From Bacteroidales bacterium (GTDB taxonomy: Bacteria > Bacteroidota > Bacteroidia > Bacteroidales > UBA1556): a stretch of 60,275 nucleotides of DNA. The DNA lies in NCBI GenBank assembly GCA_027064095.1, contig JAMOQI010000004.1:1-60275 (forward strand), in the 5' to 3' direction. Below, in pieces: positions 16,736 through 25,077 of this stretch; position 1 is the first letter of the stretch, and every line of letters begins with the position of its first letter. The translations under genes and the position numbers were made by a program. The notes under the pieces are model-generated. The model was not told the DNA's origin and did not search any database. It saw only the letters and a program-made list of their open reading frames with translations.

Positions 16736-17110
16736 AATTAAATATTGCTTAGGCAAAAGTAGTAAAATCTTAGTATTACCATCCTTAATTTTGCAATAGT
16801 TAGCAAAGGTAAATAATAAGTTATCCCACATTATTCACAGCTCCGCACAAATACTGTTAGTATGGATACCTTCAAAATTAAGGAATTTGTAATTTATGCT
16901 CATTTAATAAATATATCGAGATATTCTATTGGTATAGTTATCTACTAAACTTTATTGATTTCGTCGAATCTTCTATTTCCGTGTGTAGCCAAGGAGTTAA
17001 AACCATGAATAATACAGATTATTTCACAAACGCATATTTTATTTCATACCGTATCAGCAAGAAAAATAGCCTTCATAATCAAAAAACATTCAAAATGTAC
17101 ATAATATTTA

Positions 17111-17118
17111 TACTTTTG
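17111..17118 (+). promoter_or_regulatory. -7 promoter element of the tatD-tcdA pair
   Basis: TACTTTTG matches TAnnTTTG and lies 16 bases before the tatD ATG, predicting a transcript start near 17125 and a leader of about 10 bases. Confidence 0.55.
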
Positions 17119-17134
17119 TACTAACATATAAAAC

Positions 17135-17794
17135 ATGCACGCACCATATATCAACATACACAGCCACAATAAGATAGCACCTCCATTTGAAGGAATAGAG
17201 AACTTTAATATCGAGGATATAAATAGTAATCAAATATTTCCTCTATCCTATTCAATTGGTTTACATCCATGGAATTTAAATAAAAATAATGTTGACAGCC
17301 TGCTTATGCAGTTAGAAAACTTAGCATACAATAATGAGGTAAAAGCAATTGGTGAATGTGGAATTGACAGGGTAGTTTCTAAAGATATAAACCTTCAAAG
17401 GGAAGTTTTTTATTATCAGCTTGAATTGGCAGAACGACTTAACAAAGCCATTATTATCCACAATGTCAGAGCTTTTTCTGATATGTTAGAAATTCTAAAA
17501 AAGTTAAAACCGAATATCCCTCTAATATTTCATGGATTTACTGGCAACCAAGAGATATTGAAAAAACTATTACAATATAATTCATATTTTTCGTTTGGTT
17601 ATAATTTATTTAACGAAAACAGCAAAGCTAGCAGGATAATATCAAAAGTACCAAGAAATTGTTTGTTTCTCGAAACAGACGAATGGGAAGGTAGAATAGA
17701 TGAGATTTACGCAATTGCATCTAAGAAACTAAATATAAGCATAATAGAATTACGAAGTCAAATTTATTATTCATATAAAAGTTTATTCTTATAA
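17135..17794 (+). CDS. TatD-family metal-dependent hydrolase
   Basis: This 219-residue protein has the TatD TIM-barrel motifs: NIHSH (metal-binding HxH), GLHPWNL, AIGECGIDR (metal-bridging Glu), IIHNVRAF, FHGFTGN and LETDEW. TatD proteins are Mg-dependent DNases/phosphodiesterases. At 219 residues it is shorter than the usual 255-260 and has a compact C-terminus, as in several Bacteroidota members. It is followed 3 bases later by tcdA, a pairing often seen in this phylum. Confidence 0.88.
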   Translation: MHAPYINIHSHNKIAPPFEGIENFNIEDINSNQIFPLSYSIGLHPWNLNKNNVDSLLMQLENLAYNNEVKAIGECGIDRVVSKDINLQREVFYYQLELAERLNKAIIIHNVRAFSDMLEILKKLKPNIPLIFHGFTGNQEILKKLLQYNSYFSFGYNLFNENSKASRIISKVPRNCLFLETDEWEGRIDEIYAIASKKLNISIIELRSQIYYSYKSLFL

Positions 17795-17797
17795 TTA

Positions 17798-18547
17798 ATG
17801 ACTGAAGACTGGCAAGAGAGAACAGAACTCCTTTTAGGAGAGAAAAAATTAAGAAAGATTTCTAACTCCAGAATATTAGTAGTTGGTTTAGGAGGCGTCG
17901 GTGCATATGCCGCAGAAATGCTCTGTAGAGCAGGTGTTGGACACCTTCATATTATTGATGCTGATATAATACATGCAAGTAATAGAAACAGACAGTTATT
18001 AGCACTAAAAAGCACTGAAGGTGAGAGTAAAGCGGAATTGATGAAACAACGTTTACTCGATATAAATCCTAATCTGAAAATCACTGCTGAAAGACAATTT
18101 ATTACCGGTGAAATTTCAAAGGAACTACTTAGCCATAAGTTTGATTATATTGTTGACGCAATAGATTCTATAAGTCCGAAAATATTTCTAATAGCCAATG
18201 CATTAAAAGAAAACATCCCTATTATAAGCTCTATGGGCTCCGGAGGTAAAACAAATCCTACTAAAATACATATTGCTGATTTTAAAGAAACATATAATGA
18301 CAAACTGGCAAGAATGCTCAGAAAAAGGATGCATAAAATGGGTATTTATGGTGGTTTTAAAGTTGTATTCTCTTCTGAACAAACAGATCCTAATGCCGTA
18401 AAATTTATTGATAATGAAAGAAATAAGAAAACTACGGTTGGAACTTTATCATATATGCCTGCAATGTTTGGTAGTTTTATGGCTGCGGAGATAATTAGAG
18501 AACTAGCAGAAATACAAGACTTCTCGCTGGCAGACAATAATCGATAA
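17798..18547 (+). CDS. tcdA: tRNA threonylcarbamoyladenosine dehydratase TcdA
   Basis: This 249-residue E1/ThiF-like enzyme uses ATP to cyclise t6A37 of tRNA to ct6A. It starts with a segment typical of TcdA (DWQERTELLLGEKKLRKISNS), then the nucleotide-binding GLGGVGAYAAEMLCRAG and the Asp-containing strand IDADIIHASNRNRQ. The segment SSMGSGGKTNPTKIHIADFKET also fits TcdA. It is slightly shorter than the E. coli protein (268). It is translated with tatD from the promoter at 17111. Confidence 0.88.
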   Translation: MTEDWQERTELLLGEKKLRKISNSRILVVGLGGVGAYAAEMLCRAGVGHLHIIDADIIHASNRNRQLLALKSTEGESKAELMKQRLLDINPNLKITAERQFITGEISKELLSHKFDYIVDAIDSISPKIFLIANALKENIPIISSMGSGGKTNPTKIHIADFKETYNDKLARMLRKRMHKMGIYGGFKVVFSSEQTDPNAVKFIDNERNKKTTVGTLSYMPAMFGSFMAAEIIRELAEIQDFSLADNNR

Positions 18548-18582
18548 TATAATCGTATTACTTAAATCCAAAATTCCAATTC

Positions 18583-18590
18583 TATTTTTG
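18583..18590 (+). promoter_or_regulatory. -7 promoter element of the DUF3089 lipoprotein gene
   Basis: TATTTTTG matches TAnnTTTG, 42 bases before the chosen ATG at 18632. Confidence 0.5.
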
Positions 18591-18631
18591 CATACCTTTG
18601 TCATAATTGATACTATCATATGGTGTGTAAA

Positions 18632-19648
18632 ATGAAAAATTTAATCAAACTATTGTTACTAGGAACAATAATTACTATTGCATGTACGCGTCATGGAATA
18701 ATAACTCGTACATCACTTGTTTCTATACGCCCCATGCACAACTACAATAAGAAAGATACTTCCTTTACACCAAATTACAACGACACAGCTATGTGGATAA
18801 TGCACGAGAATAACAACAAATCTGTTGATGTTTTCTTTGTTCACCCTACAACTTATTTAAATGGAACTTATTGGAATATGCCTCTAAACCACAGTCTATC
18901 CATAAAAATTGCTAAAGAATTCTCTGCCAAAGCACAGGCAAGTGTATTTAAAGAAGTGGGAAATATTTATATGCCACAATACCGCCAAGCAACTTTTTAT
19001 TCCTTTGTTACTAAAAGTAAAAATGGCAACAAAGCCTTAGCACTTGCTATCAATGATGTCAAAAATGCCTGGAAATATTTTTTATCAAATATAAACAACG
19101 ACAAACCAATTATTATTGCCGGCCATTCTCAAGGCTCATATATTATTATACAATTACTACCGGAAATAATGAAAGATAGTATTTTAGCTAAAAAAATAAT
19201 AGCTGTTTACGCAATAGGTTGGCCACTAAGTATTAAATATCTGAAAGACAATCCACAAGTAAAAGTCTGTTGTGATTCTTTGCAAACTGGTTGTATAATT
19301 TCATGGAATACAGAAAGCAAAAACAATTCTGCAACAATTATTGACAGACCTAGCATATCCGTAAACCCTTTGTTATGGACAACAGATGATAGTTTTGCAC
19401 CTAAAGAAATGCACAATGGAGCTGTTTTCTTCCATTTCCATTCGCCACCTGATACTATTCCTTATTATACCAATGCACAAAATGTGAATGGACACCTTAA
19501 AGTCTCTAAAATTCCCAATTATTTGGAAGTAAATATATATCCTACGCTAGGAGCATATCATATTTACGATTATAATATGTTTTATTTGAATATAAAAAAG
19601 AATGTTAAAGCAAGGACAAACTATTACTTTAAAAATAATAACAAATAA
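18632..19648 (+). CDS. DUF3089 alpha/beta-hydrolase-like lipoprotein
   Basis: This 338-residue lipoprotein has a signal peptide ending in a lipobox (MKNLIKLLLLGTIITIAC, Cys at residue 18). An upstream in-frame ATG at 18620 adds four residues but makes a worse signal peptide. The body has the DUF3089 signature VDVFFVHPTTYLNGTYWNMP and a nucleophile elbow GHSQGS, expected of a lipase or esterase. The substrate is unknown. It stands alone and is convergent with the aldehyde dehydrogenase gene. Confidence 0.82.
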   Translation: MKNLIKLLLLGTIITIACTRHGIITRTSLVSIRPMHNYNKKDTSFTPNYNDTAMWIMHENNNKSVDVFFVHPTTYLNGTYWNMPLNHSLSIKIAKEFSAKAQASVFKEVGNIYMPQYRQATFYSFVTKSKNGNKALALAINDVKNAWKYFLSNINNDKPIIIAGHSQGSYIIIQLLPEIMKDSILAKKIIAVYAIGWPLSIKYLKDNPQVKVCCDSLQTGCIISWNTESKNNSATIIDRPSISVNPLLWTTDDSFAPKEMHNGAVFFHFHSPPDTIPYYTNAQNVNGHLKVSKIPNYLEVNIYPTLGAYHIYDYNMFYLNIKKNVKARTNYYFKNNNK

Positions 19649-19795
19649 TCTTTTCAATAAAGGAATACAGAATTTCCCTTTTATTTTTTCTTATTAACGG
19701 GAGCTCGTTATAGAAGAACAAAGGATATGCTAAAGGTATATTTTAAAGGTATTTTAATTGCGATAATAATAACAAGCTTTTAGTGGAATTAAAAA

Positions 19796-21175
19796 CTATC
19801 CCAACAACATCTTTAGGAGCTTTAGTTTAAAATTAGAATATGGAGCATATTTAATTGAAGGCTCAAATAAAGTAGATTTATCCAAAACAGATTTGAAATG
19901 GGTAAATGTATCAAAACCATACTTTCCATGATAACTACCGGTACCAGAATCTCCCACACCGCCAAATGGCAAATTAACATTTGCAAGATGCATTATAGCA
20001 TCATTAACGGCACCTCCTCCAAATGATATTTCTTTAAGTATTTTATTGATATTATATCTGTTTTTACCAAAAACATATAAAGCCAAAGGCTTGGGGCTGT
20101 CTTTTACTTGTTTTATAGCCCAATCTAAACTATCAAATTCTATCATTGGCAAAATAGGTCCAAATATCTCTTCCTGCATTACCAAATCATCAAAACTCAC
20201 ATTATCAAGAATTGTTGGCTCAATATATAATTCTTTCTCGATAGTACCACCTCCAAAAACCACTTTCTGTTTATCAATTAATTTACTTAACCTATGGAAA
20301 TGACGAGGATTTATTATTCTGACAAAAGCCTCACTATCAATAGGATTCTCACCAATTATTTCAACTATCTGCTTTTTAATTTCCAATAATAGTTTTTCTT
20401 TAACACCCTTCTCTAATAGTAAATAATCAGGAGCAACACATGTTTGACCACCATTAACAAATTTAGCCCAAACCAATCTCTTAGCAGCAATTTTAAGATT
20501 GGCATCTTTAAATACAAAACTTGGACTTTTCCCTCCTAGCTCCAAAACAACAGGACAAAGTTGCTCAGCAGCAGCTTTCATAACTATTTTACCCACATTG
20601 GTACTACCAGTATAAAATATCTTATCGAATTTCTCCTTTAAGAGAGCAGTAGTCTCCGGCACCCCTCCCTCAATAACTTTGATATAATTTGCATCAAAAT
20701 TATCATTGATAATCTTTGCCATTACATTCGATGAGTTAAGCGAAAGTTCAGAAGGTTTTATAATGACAGTATTTCCTGCTGCCATAGCTGCCACCATAGG
20801 CAATATCGAAAGCTGATATGGATAATTCCAAGCTCCGATAACTAAAGTAACTCCCAAGGGTTCCGGAATAATATAACTTTTGGCAGGAATATTTGCTATA
20901 TCAGTTTTAACTCTTATTCTCCTCGACCATTGCTTTATATTTTTAATATAGTTATTAATCTCATTATAAATAATTGATAATTCTGTGGCATAATTCTCAT
21001 AACTCCCTTTCTTAAAATCCTTATAAACAGCTTTATCCATAAGACCTTGGTTAGCTCTTAAGACTGATTTTAGTTTTTTAAGTTGGGAAATTCTAAAACT
21101 AACATTCTTAGTTACATTTGTATTGAAAAAAGTCCTTTGTACTTCTATATCATTATTAAAGTTAAAATCTGCCAT
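19796..21175 (-). CDS. aldehyde dehydrogenase family protein (ALDH3-like)
   Basis: This NAD(P)-dependent dehydrogenase of 459 residues starts at the ATG of MADFNFNNDIEVQ. A GTG at 21196 would extend it by seven residues, but that GTG overlaps a -7 promoter box, so the ATG is preferred. Catalytic residues are in LELGGKSP (Glu) and GGQTCVAPDYLL (Cys), and the C-terminal segment NLPFGGVGDSGTGSYHGKYGFDTF is typical of class 3 ALDH. It has no membrane tail. It oxidises medium or long-chain aldehydes to acids. Confidence 0.9.
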   Translation of the reverse strand: MADFNFNNDIEVQRTFFNTNVTKNVSFRISQLKKLKSVLRANQGLMDKAVYKDFKKGSYENYATELSIIYNEINNYIKNIKQWSRRIRVKTDIANIPAKSYIIPEPLGVTLVIGAWNYPYQLSILPMVAAMAAGNTVIIKPSELSLNSSNVMAKIINDNFDANYIKVIEGGVPETTALLKEKFDKIFYTGSTNVGKIVMKAAAEQLCPVVLELGGKSPSFVFKDANLKIAAKRLVWAKFVNGGQTCVAPDYLLLEKGVKEKLLLEIKKQIVEIIGENPIDSEAFVRIINPRHFHRLSKLIDKQKVVFGGGTIEKELYIEPTILDNVSFDDLVMQEEIFGPILPMIEFDSLDWAIKQVKDSPKPLALYVFGKNRYNINKILKEISFGGGAVNDAIMHLANVNLPFGGVGDSGTGSYHGKYGFDTFTHFKSVLDKSTLFEPSIKYAPYSNFKLKLLKMLLG

Positions 21176-21195
21176 ATCAATTGTATTTATTACCA

Positions 21196-21203
21196 CAAAG
21201 GTA
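21196..21203 (-). promoter_or_regulatory. -7 promoter element of the aldehyde dehydrogenase gene
   Basis: The minus strand reads TACCTTTG (TAnnTTTG). It predicts transcription from about 21189, 14 bases before the ATG at 21175, and rules out the upstream GTG as start codon. Confidence 0.5.
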
Positions 21204-21534
21204 GAGATAAATATAATAGACTTTGTTTGTGGAAAGAATAAATAGTAATAATCTTGATGATAGATAGATAAGTATATGTAATAAAACCACTCAAATCCAA
21301 TGCTAATTCTAAGCCACTAAATGATGAATCCCTAAAAGAATAATTCATTTCGTTAATATGAACAAGGAAAACCTGTAAAGAATGAAGCTGGTAGAACTCC
21401 TGAAAACCACCAAGCCATTAAATAATTGATAAACAACAATGTATCACATGGTTCCTTGCCACAAAAGTTATTTTGATTAGATCAATTTCGTAAAAAACAA
21501 CCTGAGTAATAAATGAAAAAAGTATTATCATCCA

Positions 21535-21567
21535 AACCCAATAAGCAACACCAATACTTGTTGGGTT
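21535..21567 (-). terminator. hairpin after the radical SAM gene
   Basis: AACCCAATAAG (21535-21545) and CTTGTTGGGTT (21557-21567) pair over 11 bp with one G-U wobble. It lies 44 bases past the stop codon of the minus-strand radical SAM gene. The T-tract after it is interrupted. Confidence 0.45.
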
Positions 21568-21610
21568 ATAATTTACAATTACGTTTTTATATAATACAAT
21601 TTACAGTTAA

Positions 21611-22543
21611 TCAAGACAATAAATAGAACACACCTCTATTTTGAATCTCTTTTTTAATTTTACCAGATTCTTCGAGTACACTTAAATATTTATTGATTTC
21701 ATTTATATGTATCCCTAATACCGATTTTAAATCATCTAAAGTACTCGGCCTTCTTTTTATAGTATTTAAAATCATATCTTCGATATTCTGATTATATGAC
21801 TTTATGTTTTCTCTTTGAATTGGGGCTGCAATTATTTGTGCATTCTCAAATCCCCATAAATTAATAATACTTTGGAGCTCGCTTTTTGTTAAAGCTTGAA
21901 TGTCACTTACTGTTCCGGGGCGGTCAAGTGTATTAAGTTGTATGCTGTCAGGACATATTCTTTTAATGGCATCTTTAAGTAGCATTAACTCATCTAAAGA
22001 ATCATTATAATCCTTAAGAAAAAGTACTTCTAACCATATTTGCCCCTTAAACTCTTTTCGTAGGTCTATCAATCCTTGTATATATGTTTTTATACTTAAA
22101 CTAGATACAGGTCTATCTATAAGATTAAATACTTCTTGACTTGCAGCATCCAATGAAGGTAATATTACATCTGCTAATAACAATTCGTCTCTTACACTTT
22201 TATCAAATAGTAAAGTTCCATTTGTCAATACAGCTAATTTCACATCAGGATAATGTAGTTTAATGTATTTTATTAATTCTCCAATTTTAGAATTTAATGT
22301 AGGTTCTCCTGCTCCGGAGAATGTTATAAAATCAATCTTAGGATTGTTACTCATAAAATCGTCGAGCTCTTGAATTACATTTTTATACAAAATATATTCT
22401 TTACGTTCTAAACTTAATTTTGTGGTTTCTCCAACCTCACAGTAGACACAATTTAAAGAGCATACTTTCTTTGGCACAAGGTCTATTCCTAGTGATATTC
22501 CCAAACGGCGAGATGGTACCGGCCCAAAAAGATATTTATACAT
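21611..22543 (-). CDS. radical SAM protein (COG0731-like) with C-terminal winged helix
   Basis: This 310-residue radical SAM enzyme has the cluster motif CSLNCVYC (Cys28, 32, 35), preceded by FGPVPSRRLGISLGIDLVP, which is characteristic of the COG0731 group related to wyosine-type tRNA enzymes. A SAM-binding FSGAGEPTLN segment follows at about residues 81-90. The last 60 residues form a small winged-helix-like domain (RRPSTLDDLKSVLGIHINEINKYLSVLEESGKI). The substrate is not known. It is transcribed away from the DUF59 gene. Confidence 0.8.
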   Translation of the reverse strand: MYKYLFGPVPSRRLGISLGIDLVPKKVCSLNCVYCEVGETTKLSLERKEYILYKNVIQELDDFMSNNPKIDFITFSGAGEPTLNSKIGELIKYIKLHYPDVKLAVLTNGTLLFDKSVRDELLLADVILPSLDAASQEVFNLIDRPVSSLSIKTYIQGLIDLRKEFKGQIWLEVLFLKDYNDSLDELMLLKDAIKRICPDSIQLNTLDRPGTVSDIQALTKSELQSIINLWGFENAQIIAAPIQRENIKSYNQNIEDMILNTIKRRPSTLDDLKSVLGIHINEINKYLSVLEESGKIKKEIQNRGVFYLLS

Positions 22544-22871
22544 AAGTTTATTATTTTAATAGTGTTTCTCAATAAAGTTAAGAGATTGATTCGTAAAGTT
22601 AGAGTTCAAAGAGTTATATTAAGGCTCATATTTACTATAAAGGTTAAATACACCTTCTGTTTTACCAACTGCTTTAAAACATCTATCTTCTTAACAACTC
22701 ATATATTTATCTCAAATAATTATACCTATTTTCATAATCCTGAGTTTATTATCTATAATGTTATGTTGAAGTAGAATTGTATTAATAATAATTCATATCT
22801 TACTTAGAGAACGTTTTGCAAATATAATGAACTACTGTTCATTATAAATTAAATTATTCAAATGATTTTAG

Positions 22872-22879
22872 TAATTTTG
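22872..22879 (+). promoter_or_regulatory. -7 promoter element of the DUF59 gene
   Basis: TAATTTTG matches TAnnTTTG, 42 bases before the ATG at 22921. A minus-strand counterpart (TATATTTG, 22819-22826) may serve the divergent radical SAM gene with a long leader. Confidence 0.5.
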
Positions 22880-22920
22880 CCCATTATTATTTGATAAATA
22901 ACAATATTAAATTCAGAAAT

Positions 22921-23214
22921 ATGAAAACAATATATGATTTAGCACAAGTAATTACAAAGGTGCAACATCCATTTATAAATTTTTCCTTGACCGACTTAGG
23001 TATTGTAACTGATATTGACCTTGAGGACAATACTGTGAGTTTAGAATTTGCGTGGCCATTTCCGGAAATTCCAATACGAGATCAATTGATTAACTCTATC
23101 AAGAAAGTAGTAGATGATTTTGGATTTGAATTAAAATTTACAGAGCGTGTTATGACTCCTGAAGAGAAAAATGAGTTTATGATTTTAGAGAAAAATGGGT
23201 GGAAAAATAAATAA
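22921..23214 (+). CDS. DUF59 / MIP18-family Fe-S assembly-related protein
   Basis: This 97-residue protein matches the DUF59 (SufT/MIP18/PaaD) fold: DPEI-like opening replaced here by FINFSLTDLGIVTDIDLEDNTVSLEFAWPFPEIPIRDQLINSIKKVV. Family members help deliver iron-sulfur clusters. The family's usual Cys is absent, so its exact job is uncertain. The start is the ATG at 22921; an upstream TTG frame from 22891 would lie against the transcription start. Confidence 0.75.
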   Translation: MKTIYDLAQVITKVQHPFINFSLTDLGIVTDIDLEDNTVSLEFAWPFPEIPIRDQLINSIKKVVDDFGFELKFTERVMTPEEKNEFMILEKNGWKNK

Positions 23215-23280
23215 GACTTAAATACTTTAGAGTATTTAATTTTAGTACTTATTATTTTGTAATAAACTGTATACAGTATA

Positions 23281-23395
23281 TTAATTCGCATTATTCATAC
23301 AATTCGCTTTGCTATTGTATGAATAATGCACTACAAAAAACTCTCCCGAAACAAGTTCGACAGGCTAATTTAAAAATCTCAAATTTGAATATTTT
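23281..23395 (+). repeat. MITE-like element, left part with a perfect 16-bp hairpin
   Basis: GCATTATTCATACAAT (23288-23303) and its exact reverse complement (23314-23329) flank a 10-base loop TCGCTTTGCT. The following sequence includes CTCAAATTTGAATATTTT, as in the copies at 38111-38290 and 59722-59915. The right end is not recognisable. The hairpin could also end transcription of the DUF59 gene. Confidence 0.65.
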
Positions 23396-23417
23396 AATAC
23401 TGGGAAACTAATAAAAT

Positions 23418-23475
23418 ATATAAGTATGTAAATTGAAAATAATTTATACAATCTACATACTTATATTTATTTTTG
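23418..23475 (+). promoter_or_regulatory. 13-bp inverted repeat and -7 element before the Rof-like gene
   Basis: ATATAAGTATGTA (23418-23430) and TACATACTTATAT (23454-23466) are a perfect 13-bp inverted repeat separated by 23 bases. A -7 element TATTTTTG follows at 23468-23475. The repeat spans the -33 region, so it is a good candidate operator. An RNA hairpin is unlikely because it lies upstream of the predicted start of transcription (about 23482). Confidence 0.55.
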
Positions 23476-23504
23476 CCGCTTAATTTTTTTAAAAACTATT
23501 TTAT

Positions 23505-23771
23505 ATGATAGAAACAATAAAAATGGGAAACGATAATTTTCGTTTATCCTGTAGTTTGTTTGAACTTTTAGAGATATGGTCAATGCGACAAGCAGAGGTT
23601 GACATCAAATATATTGATATCAATGGAGACGAACAGCTATTACATGGCAAAATACTAGATATATATTCTCGTAACGGACTTGAACAAATAAAATTCACTG
23701 ATGATATTATAATACCAACACAAAATATTATCACTATCAACGATACCAAATTCAAAAACTATTTAAAGTAG
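23505..23771 (+). CDS. small protein, possibly Rof (Rho-binding antiterminator)-like
   Basis: This 88-residue protein has no signal peptide or membrane segment. The pattern FELLEIWSMRQAEVDIKYIDINGDEQLLHGKILDIYSRNGLEQIKF followed by a short final strand IPTQNIITIND resembles the Sm-like Rof/YaeO fold: an acidic helix, then HGKIxDIYSRNGxE and a closing strand. Rof inhibits Rho-dependent termination. The similarity is weak and by eye only, so this should be read as a hypothetical protein with a Rof-like outline. It has its own promoter with a striking inverted repeat. Confidence 0.45.
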   Translation: MIETIKMGNDNFRLSCSLFELLEIWSMRQAEVDIKYIDINGDEQLLHGKILDIYSRNGLEQIKFTDDIIIPTQNIITINDTKFKNYLK

Positions 23772-23785
23772 ATATTATAAGAAAT

Positions 23786-24682
23786 CTATTTCAGAAAATT
23801 AGGATCTTGATATTTTGGATTTGGATATTTATAAAATCCTTCACCTGTGCTTATGCCCATTTTTCCTTTATCAATAAACTCAGCTTTAATCTTATTAGCT
23901 CTATCAATCATAGCTTTATCATTGGTTTTGGTACCATTCATAAGTGCAATATTATAAACTGTTTGCATTCCAACCATATCAATTATACCAAATGGACCAA
24001 TTTTAGCGCCAGTGCTTATCATCCATGTTTTATCAATGCTTTCGTAATCAGAAACGCCTGTAAAATATAGGTTTTGTGAGATTGATAATAGAGGAACTAA
24101 TAGGGAGTTAAGTATATAGCCTGCTTGTTCTTTATGAATAGGTATTGGAACCATACCAATATTTTTTGCAAATTCAAGAACTGCTTCAAAATATTGAATA
24201 TCAGTATCTTTATGCATCATCACTTCACCAATATTAGCATCCCACACCGGATTTGCAAAATGCAATGCAAGAAATTTCTCAGGACGTCCTGTTTCCTTAG
24301 CAAACATACTTGGTAGCATGGTAGATGAGTTTGTTGTAAAAATAGTTTTCTCAGGAGCAAATCTTGCCAGTTCATTATAAAATGATTTCTTAATTTCTAA
24401 TTTCTCAGGAACAGACTCGCTAATTAAATCAGCATCTATCACAGCTTCTTCTATATTTGTTGTATATGATATCCGCGCTAAAGCAGCATCTATTTCTTCT
24501 TGACTTACCCCACGTTTTTCTTTAAAAAGTACAGCAAATCTCTTATGAAACTCTTTACCTCCTTCAAGCCCTTTTTCAAATGCATCATATACTATTACAT
24601 TGAAACCATGAATAGCTGTTTGCCAAGCTATTTGAGAACCAAGTACTCCGGCTCCGGCAATTGTTACATTTTGTATTTTCAT
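23786..24682 (-). CDS. 3-hydroxyacyl-CoA / 3-hydroxybutyryl-CoA dehydrogenase
   Basis: This 298-residue NAD-dependent dehydrogenase interconverts 3-hydroxyacyl-CoA and 3-ketoacyl-CoA. It has an N-terminal Rossmann motif IAGAGVLGSQIAWQTAIHG, the catalytic segment FLALHFANPVWDANIGEVM (His in HFANP, where most members read HFFNP) and the C-terminal all-helical domain (GPFGIIDMVGMQTVYNI). The length is normal. It is a single-gene unit with its own -7 element, convergent with the Rof-like gene. Confidence 0.87.
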   Translation of the reverse strand: MKIQNVTIAGAGVLGSQIAWQTAIHGFNVIVYDAFEKGLEGGKEFHKRFAVLFKEKRGVSQEEIDAALARISYTTNIEEAVIDADLISESVPEKLEIKKSFYNELARFAPEKTIFTTNSSTMLPSMFAKETGRPEKFLALHFANPVWDANIGEVMMHKDTDIQYFEAVLEFAKNIGMVPIPIHKEQAGYILNSLLVPLLSISQNLYFTGVSDYESIDKTWMISTGAKIGPFGIIDMVGMQTVYNIALMNGTKTNDKAMIDRANKIKAEFIDKGKMGISTGEGFYKYPNPKYQDPNFLK

Positions 24683-24719
24683 AATATGTTTATTTATTGT
24701 TTTTGATAAATTATATAGG

Positions 24720-24727
24720 CAAAGTTA
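24720..24727 (-). promoter_or_regulatory. -7 promoter element of the hydroxyacyl-CoA dehydrogenase gene
   Basis: The minus strand reads TAACTTTG (TAnnTTTG), 38 bases before the ATG. Confidence 0.5.
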
Positions 24728-24823
24728 AGCTTATTAATAATAGATTATTGTTTAATTTAGTTAAAAATATATTTTAATTACTATCCATTATTTTGTTGTT
24801 GTTAATTGTCTCGTTCATATTCT

Positions 24824-24831
24824 TATCTTTG
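24824..24831 (+). promoter_or_regulatory. -7 promoter element deciding the ywbE start
   Basis: TATCTTTG matches TAnnTTTG and predicts transcription from about 24838. The frame of the ywbE gene extends back to a TTG at 24793, but that codon would not be transcribed. The first usable start is the TTG at 24856. Confidence 0.5.
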
Positions 24832-24855
24832 ACTTTTAATATTAAATTAAACGCT

Positions 24856-25077
24856 TTGGCAAATCAAGATAAAACAAGTGGTCAGTTTCGTAATAATATT
24901 AAACCCGGTTATAGAGTTGAGTTAGTACAAAAACAGCATCAGCGCAGTGGACAATTAACAGAGGGTATCGTTTCTAAATTACTAACTAAATCAGCTCAAC
25001 ATCCTCACGGCATTAAAGTTATGCTCGATTCAGGAATCGTTGGTCGTGTAAAATATATATTATCCAATGAAGAATAG
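24856..25077 (+). CDS. YwbE-family protein (DUF2196)
   Basis: This protein of about 73 residues matches the YwbE family along its length: IKPGYRVELVQKQHQRSGQLTEGIVSKLLTKSAQHPHGIKVMLDSGIVGRVKYIL. The function is unknown; the fold is probably a small beta-rich nucleic-acid or protein binder. There is no ATG. The TTG at 24856 is chosen because the upstream hydrophobic extension (from 24793) overlaps a -7 promoter box and is not part of the family. It overlaps the next gene by 11 bases. Confidence 0.8.
   Translation: MANQDKTSGQFRNNIKPGYRVELVQKQHQRSGQLTEGIVSKLLTKSAQHPHGIKVMLDSGIVGRVKYILSNEE

Larger units (their letters stand above)
16565..17134. other. gene-free region between divergent M16 protease and tatD genes
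   Basis: No RNA gene or coding frame was recognised. Three CAAAnnTA words (16661-16668, 16754-16761, 16804-16811) are possible -7 elements for the minus-strand protease; the nearest gives a leader of about 90 bases. A MITE end lies at 16705-16735. Two TTATTCACA words resemble DnaA boxes, but one is part of the MITE end and there is no oriC context. Confidence 0.4.
21176..21610. other. gene-free region between the aldehyde dehydrogenase and radical SAM genes
   Basis: No open frame with recognisable similarity was found in either strand. Two signals are visible: the ALDH promoter at 21196-21203 and a hairpin at 21535-21567. The remainder is AT-rich and could be decayed coding sequence, but nothing can be identified. 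Confidence 0.4.

Noticed and set aside
16720-16840. Two TTATTCACA words resembling DnaA boxes, as in an oriC
   Set aside because: One belongs to a repeated MITE end and the other is isolated. There is no dnaA, dnaN, gidA or AT-rich unwinding repeat set nearby.
22562-22774. 70-codon plus-strand frame upstream of the DUF59 gene
   Set aside because: No start signal or similarity; composition is that of AT-rich noncoding DNA between divergent promoters.
24793-24855. N-terminal hydrophobic extension of the YwbE protein
   Set aside because: It starts with TTG upstream of the predicted transcription start and contains the -7 element; YwbE proteins have no such segment.
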